DNA of 64,000 nucleotides from Baylisascaris procyonis (lineage: Eukaryota; Nematoda; Chromadorea; Rhabditida; Ascarididae): positions 3,048,001-3,112,000 of the forward strand of contig JAZARR010000032.1 in assembly GCA_037389465.1 (NCBI GenBank). The letters run 5' to 3'. The position numbers and the translations under genes are program-made. The notes beneath the pieces were generated by a model. It saw nothing but the letters and a program-made list of their open reading frames with translations. It searched no databases and was not told where the DNA came from. Positions 36,404 through 49,236 of the stretch are shown piece by piece (the stretch's first letter is position 1; each line of letters opens with the position of its first letter).

Positions 36404-39400
36404 ATGTATTCATTGAAGCCATATTTCAATTTTCGGTGTGAGGAGATACGACCAGCTTCGATTATCTACACTCTACCAACTTATCATGACGATCAGTTAG
36501 GTGGGAATTTCCACATAGATTTATTGCCGTTCTTATTTAATGTTCGTTTAATAATTGCTCAGTTTTATTCAATTTTTCTACTCGTTACTTTTTTTTATTT
36601 TCTAAGTATTTGATCAATTTAGAGCATTTGCTTTGACATTGACGAAGTTTTCTTTTCTTAATCCCAGAGAACTACTAATTTCAGCTCGATACATAAAGTC
36701 AACGATATGCAAAAAATCCATGCGTATGTACTAGGTCAGAATAGCTTCTTGATAGTGGATCTCAGAAATCTTCAAAAATCGATAACTTATGTACCAGGCG
36801 GAAGTAGTTTCCTGATGGTGAATCCCAAAAAATCGCAATAACCGGAAACCTGAGGAAGGAAAATTGCCTTATTGCTTATTTTCTGGTAATTTTTCGATAA
36901 GTATATAAGGTGAGCCCAAAATTTGAATGTAATTCTTTCGTTGTTTAGTATGCTCACAGATGAATGGGATCGTTGGAGAAACGTGCAATTCAAAAATCGA
37001 TGCAATGCTCTTGCAAGAGAAACAACAACTAGAGGAGCAGCAACGAAACCTTATCAAACAATTGAATGAGTTTATTCAAAAACTCAATAGTACACTAATT
37101 TCTATCGGTAATCGTAAACGGAAATCGACCGATAGTGAAAAAAATCGAACTACATCACAAATCGCCGAACCGAAAGAAAAACTTCAAAAAATGAACACAA
37201 CACCACAAGCTGCATTTTTTTATAAACAGGTAATCGTTAACACCTTAATATGTCATCATAAAAGGTTTTTTTTGTCCGGCATGAAAGATGGCGTCATTTG
37301 TTGACGTCATTTCCTTTATTTTTCCTAGAGATAAAATTAGTAAGTATTTTTAGAATGGGAAATTTAGCCTTTATATCAATCGATGGATTTAAATTGTAGC
37401 GGAACTTTTTTTTTGGTGGATTTAAATTACAATATTGGAGCATCGTCAGTTCGAAATTTTACTTTTATAGGGGAGTGTTAGGAAAACTTCAAAAGATTGC
37501 ATTTAATGAATTATTGCCATTTGAATTCATTTTTTTGCAAAGATAGATGCATATCGCTTAAAATGTTCCGTACGCAACGGGTAGAGCCAACAAGCAATTG
37601 TAAAACATTGAAACAAAGAATAAATAGTAAAAAAAATTCAAAGATAGCACTATATCAACTAACGCATCATTGGCTAAGTTTCCAATATAACAACCACATC
37701 CGGTGATCTCGTTTCTAATAATGTTCATAGACAGGTCGGTAGTTAGAACTATTGGCTGGAACGAGGAGTAGACAATTTCGGTCATATCTCGTGATGGAGC
37801 ATGTTACAAGGCGCAAATACTATCGATTCGGCCTATAATTTCTCTAAAGATTTGTAATTTGGGCTAAAAAAATTATCACGTCTCGAAGCTGCAGAATTTT
37901 TTTCCGAAAAATAGAAACGTTTGAAAGAGATCGTTGGCAAAAGATTCAAAAGACTGGTCGGATAGCGTAGTGAAACACCGAAAAATCATCAAAAGAAGGT
38001 AATAGAAGCTGAAAAAAAGGGAATTTTCTGTTCGTTAAAGTTCCCGAGGGAATTCTCCTTTTACTGAAACTTACATTTTAGAGGTGTAATTCTTCCCATT
38101 TACCTCCCCTTGCTTCCTCTCATGTTTGATTTTGAGTCTATACATAAGTTGGTAAAGTTGCTGATCTGTATAAGACGAATTAAGGTTCAAAGCAGAATGC
38201 AGATTACAATCAAATACAGTGAGGGAAATAGCGTTGACTTTTTACATTAGCATCTGCAAATCTCATTCTACAGCTATTGTAATTTGATGGTCACAGTTCA
38301 TTTTCATGCTGCGGTGAAATGTCAAACATAAGGTCCTCGATCAGCACACTTCGATTCAGAAGGTCTAGTGGATTCACATGGAGAATTGGATCATAACACT
38401 TTATAATGGAAACGGTCGTTGAGCTTCGCTGCTTTAGGAGATTAATTAAGGAAGCATATGTTTACAATAAAGTTGCCTTACGAATGCAAAGTTGTACTCG
38501 GAAAACTGTCTTAGCTATTGACATTGGCCTAGCATTTGAATAGGATCATGACATTTCCAACTACAATCTTCACGACCACTTATTTTCGCACAGAACTTTC
38601 ATCTTGAATTCCTCAGTACGGATAGCATCAACGTAGTTTGCCCAACTCAGTTGCGTTGCTTTCTGAAAGTCGTTATATTTGCTATAGAGCGATGGCACTT
38701 CCTATCCATGTAAGCATCGATCACGTTGAAGTGGCACAGGACTTACGGCTCATATGTTTTTTCCGGGACAATTGGACGCAGACTTTTCATTGCAGCCAAT
38801 AAACGATCGAAATAATCGTTAAGAATATTTTCAATCGGTGAGGCGATAATCTTGCTGCTAGCAGAAAGCACTTCCATTCAGGATTGATCGATTGTTTAGG
38901 TCCATCCTTGATGGTAATAGTCGCGATAGACGCGATTTTAGATCCATCAGGAGCACAAAACGAAGCAGCCATTGCAAGGTGAATCAGTAGCAATGAGCAG
39001 AAAACGAACAGTCGAAGGGATTTTACGATGCGCCGAGAGGACGCACTCACACGGAACGCATACATCAGAAAGAATTTCCGTTATGTTCCTCTTTTACATC
39101 TATCCTTCACTGTCTAGAGGACGATTGGTATATTCGCATGAACGATGAGAGCTTCCATATCAAATCATATAGATGCCTACATTCTTGTGCAGTTTCATCC
39201 TTAGAAAGCTGAAATCGAAGTTTATAAACTTCGAAGAGTCTATGATAATTTAGTCAATCGTCAGTACCAGCACTATAGTGCTTGTTTCATAATTCATTGT
39301 ATAAGTGCACTAATATTTTAGCATGTTTCCAGGAATATTCTGAAAGTGTCATCATTGGACAATCACTGCGACCTTGTCTCTCTCCAATGCTAGCTGATTA

Positions 39401-40268
39401 TAGCATAAAGAAGTTCCCGAAATTCCTATCAATAAAAGCATCTGAATTCGACCGCGATTGGCTGATGCATTTGTCGAGAATTGCTGTGAAACGTTCGATT
39501 GCATTCAAAGGTCATATAGTGACTGCATCTATTGATCATCCAAAGTGTGAGGTCGACGTTCACATCAACACCGATGGTAAGTGATCTCGCCTTTGTATGT
39601 CGTATTATATCGATTGATCACGCTAATGTTTTCCTCTGCCTTCTTTAATATTCCGGCACGACTAGAAAATCGCAGATTTGCTTACCGGAATGAGAGAAAA
39701 GGGATGAAGGAAGGAAGAATGTAATGTTTAGGCATAAATAGAATATCCAGAATTGTTTCTTAAGAATGGATTAAGAAAGCTAGATACGGGCTAATATTTG
39801 TTATAATGCAATGGTTCTCTTTCATTAAATACTACCCAATAAGTATACTAATCAGTATGTTGTTTTTGGAAGTTTATTTTACTGGCTACAGTGGTTCTAA
39901 GTTCAGGTTTGTCTACACCGAAGGCTGTGATAGGAGACGTTGTTGTACATGGTCGTGTTGTTATCTGGAAACTGCTTGGTTGTCTTGTGGGTATATATCC
40001 GATCGATTCGTATCATATTGCCGTATCGACCCGCATTGATAGATGGCTTCTGATGGCGAACGATGTTCTGACCAATGCAAGTGCGTTGGAGGCCGTATGC
40101 CGTTCGATAAACCCATCGTTGAGTAGATATGACTTCTTGGCTGGCACTAACGTTGTGACCGTTGCCGATGTAATTCTGAAGGCGTTAATTGAGAAGAATG
40201 GTGCATGCTTCGCAAATAATGTTGAGTTGTGGTTGGCGAGAGTTGCCCAAGCTATCGCCAACTGCTAA
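36404..40268 (+). CDS. AIMP2: Aminoacyl-tRNA synthetase complex scaffold AIMP2 (p38)
   Basis: Four exons fit in phase: 36404-36500 (ATG; leaves phase 1), 36949-37229 (1 to 0), 39333-39576 (0 to 1) and 39907-40268 (1 to stop); 984 nt, 327 residues against about 320 in vertebrates. The N-terminus MYSLKPYF matches the family's conserved start. Exon two contains the leucine-rich coiled coil (QLEEQQRNLIKQLNEFIQKL) that binds lysyl-tRNA synthetase in this family. Exon four is the GST-C-like domain: RIDRWL, ALEAVCRSIN, then FLAGTNVVTVADVIL and NVELWLARVAQAI. AIMP2 is a cytoplasmic, non-enzymatic scaffold of the multi-synthetase complex. Acceptors are ttgtttag, ttccag and gttcag; donors include AGgtaatc and Ggtaagt. 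Intron two (2.1 kb) contains exons of another gene on the opposite strand. The family call rests mainly on the N-terminus, coiled coil and C-terminal domain; exon three is less conserved but is the only phase-compatible piece. Confidence 0.9.
36724..36836. repeat. Imperfect tandem pair, about 64-bp unit
   Basis: TATGTACTAGGTCAGAATAG.. at 36724 is repeated with changes from 36787 (TATGTACCAGGCGGAAGTAG..). It lies in AIMP2 intron one, about 110 bp before exon two. Confidence 0.6.
38291..39065 (-). CDS. Secreted-protein gene nested in AIMP2 intron 2, possibly broken
   Basis: Unrecognised family. Exon one (39065 to about 38747) starts MYAFRVSASSRR and has a strong signal peptide (LRLFVFCSLLLIHLAMA), then SFCAPDGSKI up to ..SINPEW at about 38872. 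There the frame closes, while the -1 frame opens at once (EVLSASSKII, ILNDYFDRLLAAMKSL) and runs to a consensus donor GTAAGT at 38746. Exon two (38701-38597) follows after a 45-nt intron (VPSLYSKYNDFQKATQLSWA, ending at a GTTCTG donor). Exon three (38431-38291) carries KCYDPILHVNPLDLLNRSVL and ends at a stop. Exons two and three fit phase 0 to 0, but exon one leaves in phase 2, so one or two frame problems remain. Either this is a recent pseudogene, or the sequence has an indel at the GG of the TGG codon. The gene lies wholly inside intron two of AIMP2 on the opposite strand. Confidence 0.5.
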
Positions 40269-43200
40269 TTATCGGTGAGATGGTAGGTATCGTGAGATGC
40301 TTCGGCACTGAAGAGAAAGCTTATTCTAGTATTGGGAGAGCGTGCATATTTCAGTTATTTATTAATCATTATGTAGTTTCGTTATTTATGACGGATTGCC
40401 ACATTGTTTCAGATGCAGTCGCTATATTGCAGTGTAATCTACAAATGTGCTTTCTGTAGAGTTTCTAAAATCTTTCAAAGAAAATATTAAAAAATGGAAG
40501 AGATTTGACAGTGGATTTTTTTTTTAAGCTTTATTATTACACTGATAAAATCTTTGCATTAATTAATCGGATGTACTATAGTTTTATGACATTATACTGG
40601 AAGAGTTGATTTTCTGAGCAAATAAATCCAATGCAATAAGAAGTAAAATATAGTCTCATCATGTTTGGGTATTATTTTATTGTCGTTACGTTGATTATTT
40701 TACTAATCGCTTTTTTTTTAAATAATATAGTTGAAGCGATTGTAATAATTTCAATATTTGACTTTGCAGCTTGCAGATATTTCATTGCATCATCTTTTAT
40801 GTTTCTCTTTTCATATAGTTTGTTTATTTTTTTGCATTTCTAAGTCGTTTAAGGATAAAAGTAATTATATGGGATTTTTTTTTAATAAGAATTGTGCGGC
40901 AGTCGAGTTGACAGTGCTACTCTGAAGGTTGGGTCGATGAGGTTATGAAGATCGGTGGCACTAACCAAATCCACCCCCTTCACCGCCCCTCTCCAGTAGG
41001 CCCTCACAGGGCTCGGTTGTCTCGTAAGTCGATCGGTTACTAGCTCATCGCATACAATCACCACAGTTGATACGTCGCCGTTCTGTTCAGGTTCACTTCC
41101 TTTCCGTTGCGTATCCTGCACTCGTGGACCTAGGTGGTCGTTCCACCTCCCCCTCCTTCCCTCGCCGCCTTCTCCTTTTCAGTACTTCCCTCACTCTAAC
41201 TTCTGAAATGCAATTTTGTTGACAGTTTTAGAAATTGTAGAATTTGCTCTTGGTTACAAGGTATCAAACTGAAGTATTCTTTTTGTGGAACTTCATTTTA
41301 GGTCTTACGTTTTTTATAGCTATGTGTTGGCGGTTGCATCGCTGGTTTTCCTTACGCCATCTCGATCAGTCATTTATGTTTTTTGTTTGGCTGTTTTATC
41401 AATTCTCGAATTATTTTATTGACGTTGCTGTGTCACATTTTGAATTCTTTTATTTTATTCTATGCTCATTATTCTCTATAACAAACGAACGTTTTAATAC
41501 AGCTTTTATAGAGTTAATTAACGCTGTAAGTCGTTTTTGTTGTTGCTGTTTTTATTTCAATTTGATGATCGGTAATAGTCTATCAATTCTGTGAATGCAG
41601 TGACATGCATATTCGCCTTAATATGGATGTCCATAGTTTTATTTGATTATTCTGCTCCATTTAAAAGCGGCAAAGGATTTTAAGAATTTTTAACCGTCAA
41701 AATTGAAAATAATTTGCATATCGGCTTCATAAATTGCAACGGAGGGTTTCTTTAAGTAAAAAATTTTATAACGAAAACGTGTGTAATGCATCATTTCTAT
41801 TTTCTATGATAATGCGCGTATTGTGCCGTTTACAATTGAGCATTGATAATGAAGATCATTTGAAGTTATTCTTTGTTTTCTTCAAACGTCAACAATGTTC
41901 AAATCATTATTGCTCTTACTTCTAAATTAAATTTCCTGTTGATTGTAAGTGAAGCTGTTGAGGGGGGAGTGGCTATATTGCTTATGAATACCGGAAAAAA
42001 TTGTTTAGAATGCAGATGTATCTTTTTTCATATTACCTATGCACCTTTCATCTTTAATGAGGTGCATTTTCATCGCATCTATGAGTGGAAAATACATGAC
42101 AAATAATTGTTAGTGGCTTTGATTGTGGGCATATTTTGAAAAGCTTATTGAATGAGGAGAAGCTCTACTCAATTAAAGGATAGAAGCAAGCGCGAGGAGA
42201 ACTTCGCGAATCTTGGCAGAAGGATGATATGACCGACGCCTAAAAAAGTAATGGGCAGCTGTCATCAGTAATTGACCTTTAGGCAATTTTATTCGAACTT
42301 TTGCTCGCATTTTATGGCGCGAAAGTTAAGAAATCTGCAGTTCAAGTCCACGAATGTGAACCACTCTAACTTAACTCTGTTCCAATTGTCCTGAACCAGC
42401 GGAATAGTTGATTCCTCACACGCCACCATAGGTTTTATACAGAGGAAGTTATTTCTAGGTTGTCAGTTTTGATTTAATCCCTTGTAGAACATCGTCTTCA
42501 GTACGATTCATGTTGGCTAAGCAATTTAGTTCTCATTCTTTCAGTACGAATAATAAAAAACGCTCCCATATTGCGCTCGCTATAAACCGTCGTCTGACTT
42601 TTACGCGAACGAAAACATAAGGCACACCTGGACTCGAAGTACTATCGCACCAACTCGTTAGCAACTCAAAGAACAGGTCGGTGGACTTCTACATATCACA
42701 TAACATCGATTAAACGCTTATAACGACGAGGAGGGAAATAAATGATGCAGCAGAAAGCAACCAGAGATCGGGGGTTTTTTTTTTCGATTCAGTTGATTGC
42801 ATGGTGGCTTCCATTCAGAAAACTTTTAGTCAACAATTTGAAATACCCGTGAATGCTTTTAGAATTAATAAATAAACTTGAAAGTCGACGCATCTCTCAA
42901 TCTTTTTCTATATGATTTTGTGATTTTTTATGAAATCAAAATTTGCAAATTGAATGCTTTCCGAATTGGGAATATTAAAAAGTTTCACACATATGCGCAC
43001 CTATAATGTTGTCATAATTAGCGTTGCGAATACAAATTTAAAAGAAAGACAAATGAAAAAAAAAAATTAATTCTTTCTCTTACTCTATATGTTCCACATT
43101 TTTATTAATATCGTTTGCAGTATCAATCGACTTTTATAGTAAACTTTCCAAATGTGAATAATTAAATAGCTAAATAAAAAGTTAATACTTGCGTACCTAT

Positions 43201-43479
43201 CTTATGAACAACTCTTCACTCTCGTTCGTCTCCATTCTTTTTCGAAGATGAAGAGAAGGTGGCCTTCTCCCTGTTACTTGGCAGCCACAAAACCATCCTC
43301 AATTAGAGATACTGAAATTGTTGTGTTGAACTCGAATCGGGGGAATTTGATACTCACACTAAACGTTCAAACTTAAAGGAGATTTCGACCATTTTATTCG
43401 ATAAGCATCGAAATGAAATCTGCGCATCATAAGTGGATTTACTAATATGTATATGATGTTATATATCATCGATTCCAGG
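40269..43479. other. Intergenic, AIMP2 to mRPS25
   Basis: T-rich on the + strand, producing hydrophobic frames (for example 41244-41594) that I take as compositional. It contains the GC-rich poly(A)-ended patch at 40.9-41.2 kb. Confidence 0.5.
40875..41190 (-). mobile_element. GC-rich patch ending in poly(A), probable retroposed fragment
   Basis: Between 40900 and 41180 the composition jumps to about 55% G+C in a region otherwise about 30%. Read on the - strand it finishes CACAATTCTTATT followed by nine A residues, the layout of a retroposed SINE or LINE 3' end. The - strand frame 41121-40882 is open but resembles no family I know. No target-site duplication is obvious and no clear A/B box could be fixed. 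It could instead be the 3' end of a retrotransposon or a promoter island. Confidence 0.4.
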
Positions 43480-45117
43480 ATGCCATTTATGCATGGTCCG
43501 ATGCCGCTTCGGCGGACATTCCTTTATTTGCAAAGAGGCAAAATTCATTTTCGTGACAACGTACAAGTAAGCTTTTTTTCAATATTTCAGCATGAATCAT
43601 TATGTTCCAGAATTCTATCGTTAAAACTTCTGAAAATCTCTTATATTCGAATGTCATCACTTTATTCGTAGGGCAGAAGATAAACAATCGTTGTAAAATA
43701 CAATGAAAAATATGCATCATTTGCTTATAACTTTCAGTTTTTAGGGATCTGTGAAGTTACGTTAAAATTATGCTAGAAAATAATAATGATATTATCAAAA
43801 TTATACTAAAAATGATACTGATAATATCAAAATTGTACTAAAAAAATAGTACTGATGTTATTAATAATCGCTAGTTTTTGGAATTTAAATATTAAAAAAA
43901 AAAATGCGATAACGCTTTAAATGAACTAAGTTTTGGCAATTTTGAAGCGAAGTATGCGTTCTTGTGTTTGCTTATAAAGAGCAATTGAAACATAATATTC
44001 GGGTGGGATGGTTAACAAATTTTCAATAAATTTACTGGCATCAATAAGTTCATAAATATGTGGACATATACTAACTTTTCCTTAATCTATAAGAAGCTTT
44101 TTCTCTTTTTATTGAATGCATCTCTGCTCGTCTTTAAACACAATCTGTTCTGAATGCAACCTTAGCTAGTTTTTGAGATAGAATCGTTAAGCATAAAATA
44201 TCTATTCAAAATTAGACGATAGTTTTGGCCTCATTAATGATTTATTAATGATTTTCAGGTATTTTCATTCGGCTATAATCGTTGTCCATCGGAAGCTCAA
44301 AAAGGTGCTAGAGAATTCGTATTTTGGCATTGGGCACAATTACAATATCATAATCCAAAAGTGCAACTCGTTAAACATCTCGATCTCACAGTTATTCCCT
44401 TCGCACAAGCATTCCTCAGTTAGTCATTTTTTTCTTCGTTTAAAGTTTTCTATCTTTTTTATTCCTTTTTAAGTTTTATTTTAGAATTCATGCGATAATT
44501 TTTAGTTTTTATTTTATTCGCATCGATATCAAAGGAAAATTTTTAAGATATCACTACTAAAAGAAATGTTAAGCTTTGAAGTTGTGATGCACAATTGAGT
44601 TGTTGTGTGGAATTTGTTTGCAATCGATATTAGAATATTGACTCAAATTATTGCATCGAATAAATTTCTTTGTAAGTGAGAATGCGATTTGCGAATAGAG
44701 CTTTATGGATTTGCCGTTGTTCAGAATGTCGTAATACTCAAACATTACCACTTATAAAGTGTTGTATATTTTGCACCAACCTTTACTATTTGAATGGCAT
44801 TGCCGTTTAACTGCTACAGATTTCACAAGAATTTGTGAATGAAATTTTTAGAGGATGGTCGAGAAGTGCTATTCGACTTAGAGAATCGAAGCCGTGAAGA
44901 AATTGTGGAAATACTACAAGGTACTCTAGGCAAGACGGAATTGGTCAAGAAAAGAGAGCATCTCGAGCAAATATTCCAACGCAATCCCGCTTCGTTCGGT
45001 AGTCAATGCGAAAGGCAATGTATGTGTGAGGTGCAAGGACAACATCCATGCACTTCACTTTTACATGCACCACAATATTTACGTGGTAAATGGCGATGGA
45101 ATCATAACATTTTGTGA
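43480..45117 (+). CDS. mrps-25: Mitochondrial small-subunit ribosomal protein mS25
   Basis: Three exons: 43480-43566 (ATG; leaves phase 0), 44259-44418 (0 to 1) and 44852-45117 (1 to stop); 513 nt, 170 residues against about 173 in mammals. It starts MPFMHGPMPLRRTFLYLQRG, the typical mS25 N-terminus, followed by REFVFWHWAQLQYHNPKVQL, PFAQAFLKDGREVLFDLE and the Cys-rich end QCERQCMCEVQGQHPC, then LRGK near the end. The protein is part of the mitochondrial 28S subunit; its fold belongs to the L51/S25/CI-B8 thioredoxin-like family. The ATG lies just after a ttccag|G sequence that would suit spliced-leader addition. Exon three is anchored by acceptor tttttag at 44851. An alternative 3' end is possible: a donor G|GTAAAT within the LRGK codons and a good acceptor (ggcacag) at 45142 would replace the last few residues. 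Confidence 0.95.
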
Positions 45118-46607
45118 ATATATATTTCTGTTATGGCACAGGCAAGAAGTTTAGAGGAAACGTCGTTGTTGATGAATGCGATGGAGGGGACTTATTAGCA
45201 TTGTTCGATAGAAAAGTGACGAAAATTGCTTTCGCGCAAGATTATTATTTGGTAGCTAAGATAATCACTTTGCAATATGCAGCGCATAAAATGAAATTGA
45301 ATAGATATCTTTATATTCGCTACAAATATACGGCTTAATCCGAGCGGAATTGGTGCATATCGCAGCTGGCGCTAGTTAACGATTTCGGCCGCTAATTGCT
45401 TAAATCGTTTATTTTCAGCATTAGTTTTATTTCTTTTATAGGCGTACAATTTTCGATCATTTCTACAATGATCTAAGTTCTTTTCTAAACGTTATTTAAG
45501 TAGTTGCTTAATTGCCAGCGAATAAATTTAATTAGAATCCCCTAGAACTCGTGTTTCATCATTTCATCGATCTTTGCTGCATTTCATTCTTTCGAGATGA
45601 TCGAATTTTCTGATCATTTTATAGGTCACTCCATTGGATATTGTTGGAAGTTTCCTTTTTCTCTGTCCATTGAATGTTTGGCACTGTTAGAATGAATATG
45701 AAGTGATAGTATTGAAGCTGTATAGAAGGTTATTGTCATGCTTCAGAGAGTAACGATGGTTTATTGTTACATATATTGTTGTATTTATCGCCCTGATTTA
45801 TTTATCTATCAAAAGGCACTTCCAAAATCTCTTTTTTTGCGTTTTGGCACATTTCTTAGTTCTTGTGAGTTGAAGATTCTTCGTAGAATGTATCGAAATA
45901 TAGATGCTTGAGAGTATTGGGCATTGTTTCTTGCAAATTGTCAACAGTGGCATAATTGCTATGCGTTTCGGCTTGATCCTATATGCTAATGCCAACTTAT
46001 GCCTGAAGTTGTTATATAACGATGATAGATGGAAGGTTTACCGAAATTCGTCTAATACCAAATGGAATAGTTGCAATCTCAGAATTACACATCATTCACC
46101 CTCCGTGCAGAAGAAATGATTGGTTCAGCGATCATGGAAAGACTGTTATGTAGGGAAAAGGCCACAATAAATCCGCCCGTTTATGCAAAAATGCAAAAGA
46201 TTATAGCCGGGGATTCCATGGCATCGTAATGTAAATTCGAGAGAGCGATTATGTGAGTATTGTTCGACGAAGAGTAAAAGGAAAAATATTTCCTACAGAT
46301 AAAAGCCAAGCACATAACCTTTCGCTTCCTGGGAAGATGCTCTAATTGAGTGAGTTAATGCGAGGACGTCTGGTCGACGCCATTTGTTACTTTAAGCGCC
46401 ATCATCTTTGTTTTATACATAATGCCAAAGACATGGCAATCGCGTGATGTCAGCAGGATCAACATTGGTGTATATTTCTTCGTATAAACAGGGCTCGTTG
46501 GTGTACAAAAAAAGCCTCTTGTCGTCTGCAATTTGAAGATTTTTTCGAGGCAGGAAGCTGCGTCTTACTTCGTTTTTTTTTTGCTAAAGCCACTTGCGCT
46601 ATATGGA

Positions 46608-46608
<1 letters not shown>

Positions 46609-46694
<86 letters not shown>
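46609..46694. repeat. (AT)n microsatellite
   Basis: About 43 AT units, the longest array here; the frames of 100 or more codons crossing it on both strands are artefacts. Confidence 0.95.
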
Positions 46695-46696
<2 letters not shown>

Positions 46697-47755
46697 AAGA
46701 GAATTAAACAGAAACATAACGGAAAAAAAGGAAGGCTGGGGGCGGAAGGTTCAACGTCACTATTTGATAAATACATTCGCCAAGTGCATTCAAGCGAAGT
46801 ATCGAGGTTTCAGAGAATTACAAAGAAAAGGTTGAAGTTGAATTTGAATTTCAAAATTAATTTGTGCAAGAACTGTAAGGAAAGTGCTTATCTGCGATCA
46901 CAGCATTATGATGGGATAATTGCTCCGACCTCGTCGAGTATTGGAATTGGTGATTACACAAAGGAGGAACTATAAAGATTGTTGACGATTGCAGCGTTTA
47001 TGAAATTTTTGATTTCACATTCATCTTAGGCATACTCAAGTCGAAACGGTTGTCGAACGTTTTGTAAAATACTCCAAACAATCGAGGTGAATAAGATATT
47101 GAGGTGTTCTTTTGGTAAATTATGAAACTATGAGGTCAGATGAGTGGAACTTGAAAAGGCGCCTGTAGTGCCAGCTCGGCTGTCACAGATTCTTTGCTTA
47201 TTTAATCAATAATTGTTTCATTAGCGGGATAACTCATGTGGCTGAATTCTGATTCGGCAAGCAGCCGGATACGTTTATGTGGGCGAATACCAACAATTTA
47301 TTTACTTGTTTCTTATATTGATTGCTACTTAATATTCATAGAACGTTCGATTTTTGAAGCTTTCAAGTGGCTCTAAAAATATTATGCTAATACAAGCAGA
47401 AATATCCGATGATGGTAAGGAAGATGAGGATTAAACAAAGTCACTAAACATCGCCAGCATGATAAGAAAGGCAGATTGGAAAAGTGGTATAAACTAGACT
47501 CAAATATGCCAGAAAGAATGTTGGCCGCTCGAAATACTTAACCATAACGTCCTTCAATCTGTCATTTAATGCGCAGTTTGGATTGATGGATAGTGCCTCA
47601 AAATTTATGCGATATGCTCATTGAAAAGAAATTGCTAACTAGCACCACATTCATTATGACGTCCAAGTGAACATCACTTGGGAAGCCAACTATGAAATCC
47701 AACTGCAAATTCGATTAGAAATCGACGCAGTATTATTTGATGAATGATGCCATAC

Positions 47756-47807
<52 letters not shown>
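47756..47807. repeat. (AT)n microsatellite
   Basis: About 26 AT units in a gene-free stretch. Confidence 0.95.
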
Positions 47808-47810
<3 letters not shown>

Positions 47811-49236
47811 CAATTTTTTCCTCAAAGCAATCAAAGCAATGAATATCGAGCAATCTTTCTAATTAGTGAGGTAATGTTGAGATTGGATGTGGATCACCGT
47901 TACGATTTTTGCATGAAATTTTTCACCAAAAAAAAGTTTTCTTTAAAAAAATTCAAACTAGCCAAGGAGGCTGAAAATTCTTGAGACTGCGGTGAACGAA
48001 ACGAGTCGGAAAATTCCACGCTAAGGTTAGCAAAAAAAACTGGAAATTCTTAGCGCGAATGAAATGGGCTGGAAAAATAAACATTTGTCAGCAAAAAAAT
48101 ATTATCTGTTCTTTCTTTCTTATACTTTTTAAATTTCCAAGAAGGAGCAAGTAGTTGGAAAGAGTTGGGTATGTAGAATTGGGAGTTCACTAAACTAGAT
48201 GAAGCAAGAGTTTTATTGGAGCATTTCTTAAAATTTATTGCAAAATGTGTGAAAACTTTGCTAATAAAGGATGAAATTTTACGCATAATCACAAGATTTA
48301 TGCACTTTTATTGATAAATCCAAATGCAAAAAACTTTGCTCTCAATGAAGCATGAAAGAATCGTTTTATTATAATATTCGAAACTCTCGCAGATCTTTCT
48401 CTCTCCATTCTGTTCCCTTACGCATTAGCACGTTAGTAGCTGAACGAAACATCAACACCACTAACTTATATTGAAATCTAGATTCGCGTTATTCCTCTTA
48501 TTATTCTCCATCGAGTGGGTTCATGCAAAGCAAACTCGATTGTTAACTCACTCACTCCTACTGCAAAATGTCTTTCAACTAAACGAGTCGCTTAAATGAG
48601 GTCCTGCTTTGAGAAGAATTCCCCTTCAAGAACAATACTGCTACAAGTTGGAACTTTTAATCGTAGAGCGCTTCAAACATCGATTTTAGAAAAAAAAATT
48701 TAGCCGTAAATATATCGATTTTGGAAAGAAAAAACTCTGCAATCGTTGCACAAATCTCGAAATTTGCTCACTGAAAGTATAAATCAAACCTATGACGAAA
48801 GAGTATATCCAAAATTGAATTTCAATACCTCGCTAATTGCTTTTATTATAATTTTTACCGATCTTCACGCACTATTTGTTCTAAGCTATATTGACGTCAT
48901 GTATTTCATGTAGTTGGAGTATTGCATCTAGTTTTTTCCTTACTAAGAATGGAAAATTTCTTCTTTTCGCTTTTTTTCCGACCATGCATAAATGTGGCGC
49001 AATCTTTCGCTTGCAAGACTTTCTACCACATTTCTCGTTCAAATATGGTCTGCAATAGGGAATTTGTGAGTGTATCAGGTCCGATGCTTATAATAATAAT
49101 ACTGTTTTAATGTTTACATTCAGGTGTCTTCTCCCTTGGCGTGGCTCAATAGAAAGTTATATCCATGTGGGATGCGTGTGTTTCGGGAACGGTCGTGATG
49201 GTTCAGTTGTTTTGAGGTGTCCTTATCAGGGTTAAT

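Larger units (their letters stand above)
45118..49236. other. No gene supported
   Basis: A possible alternative last exon of mRPS25 begins at 45143. The rest is AT-rich spacer with AT arrays at 46.6 and 47.8 kb. Confidence 0.45.

Noticed and set aside
41244..41594. 116-codon hydrophobic + strand frame
   Set aside because: The + strand is T-rich here, which yields Phe/Leu-rich frames; no motif or splice support.
46459..46835. Frames of about 100 codons with Ile-Tyr repeats on both strands
   Set aside because: They are translations of the (AT)n array, not proteins.
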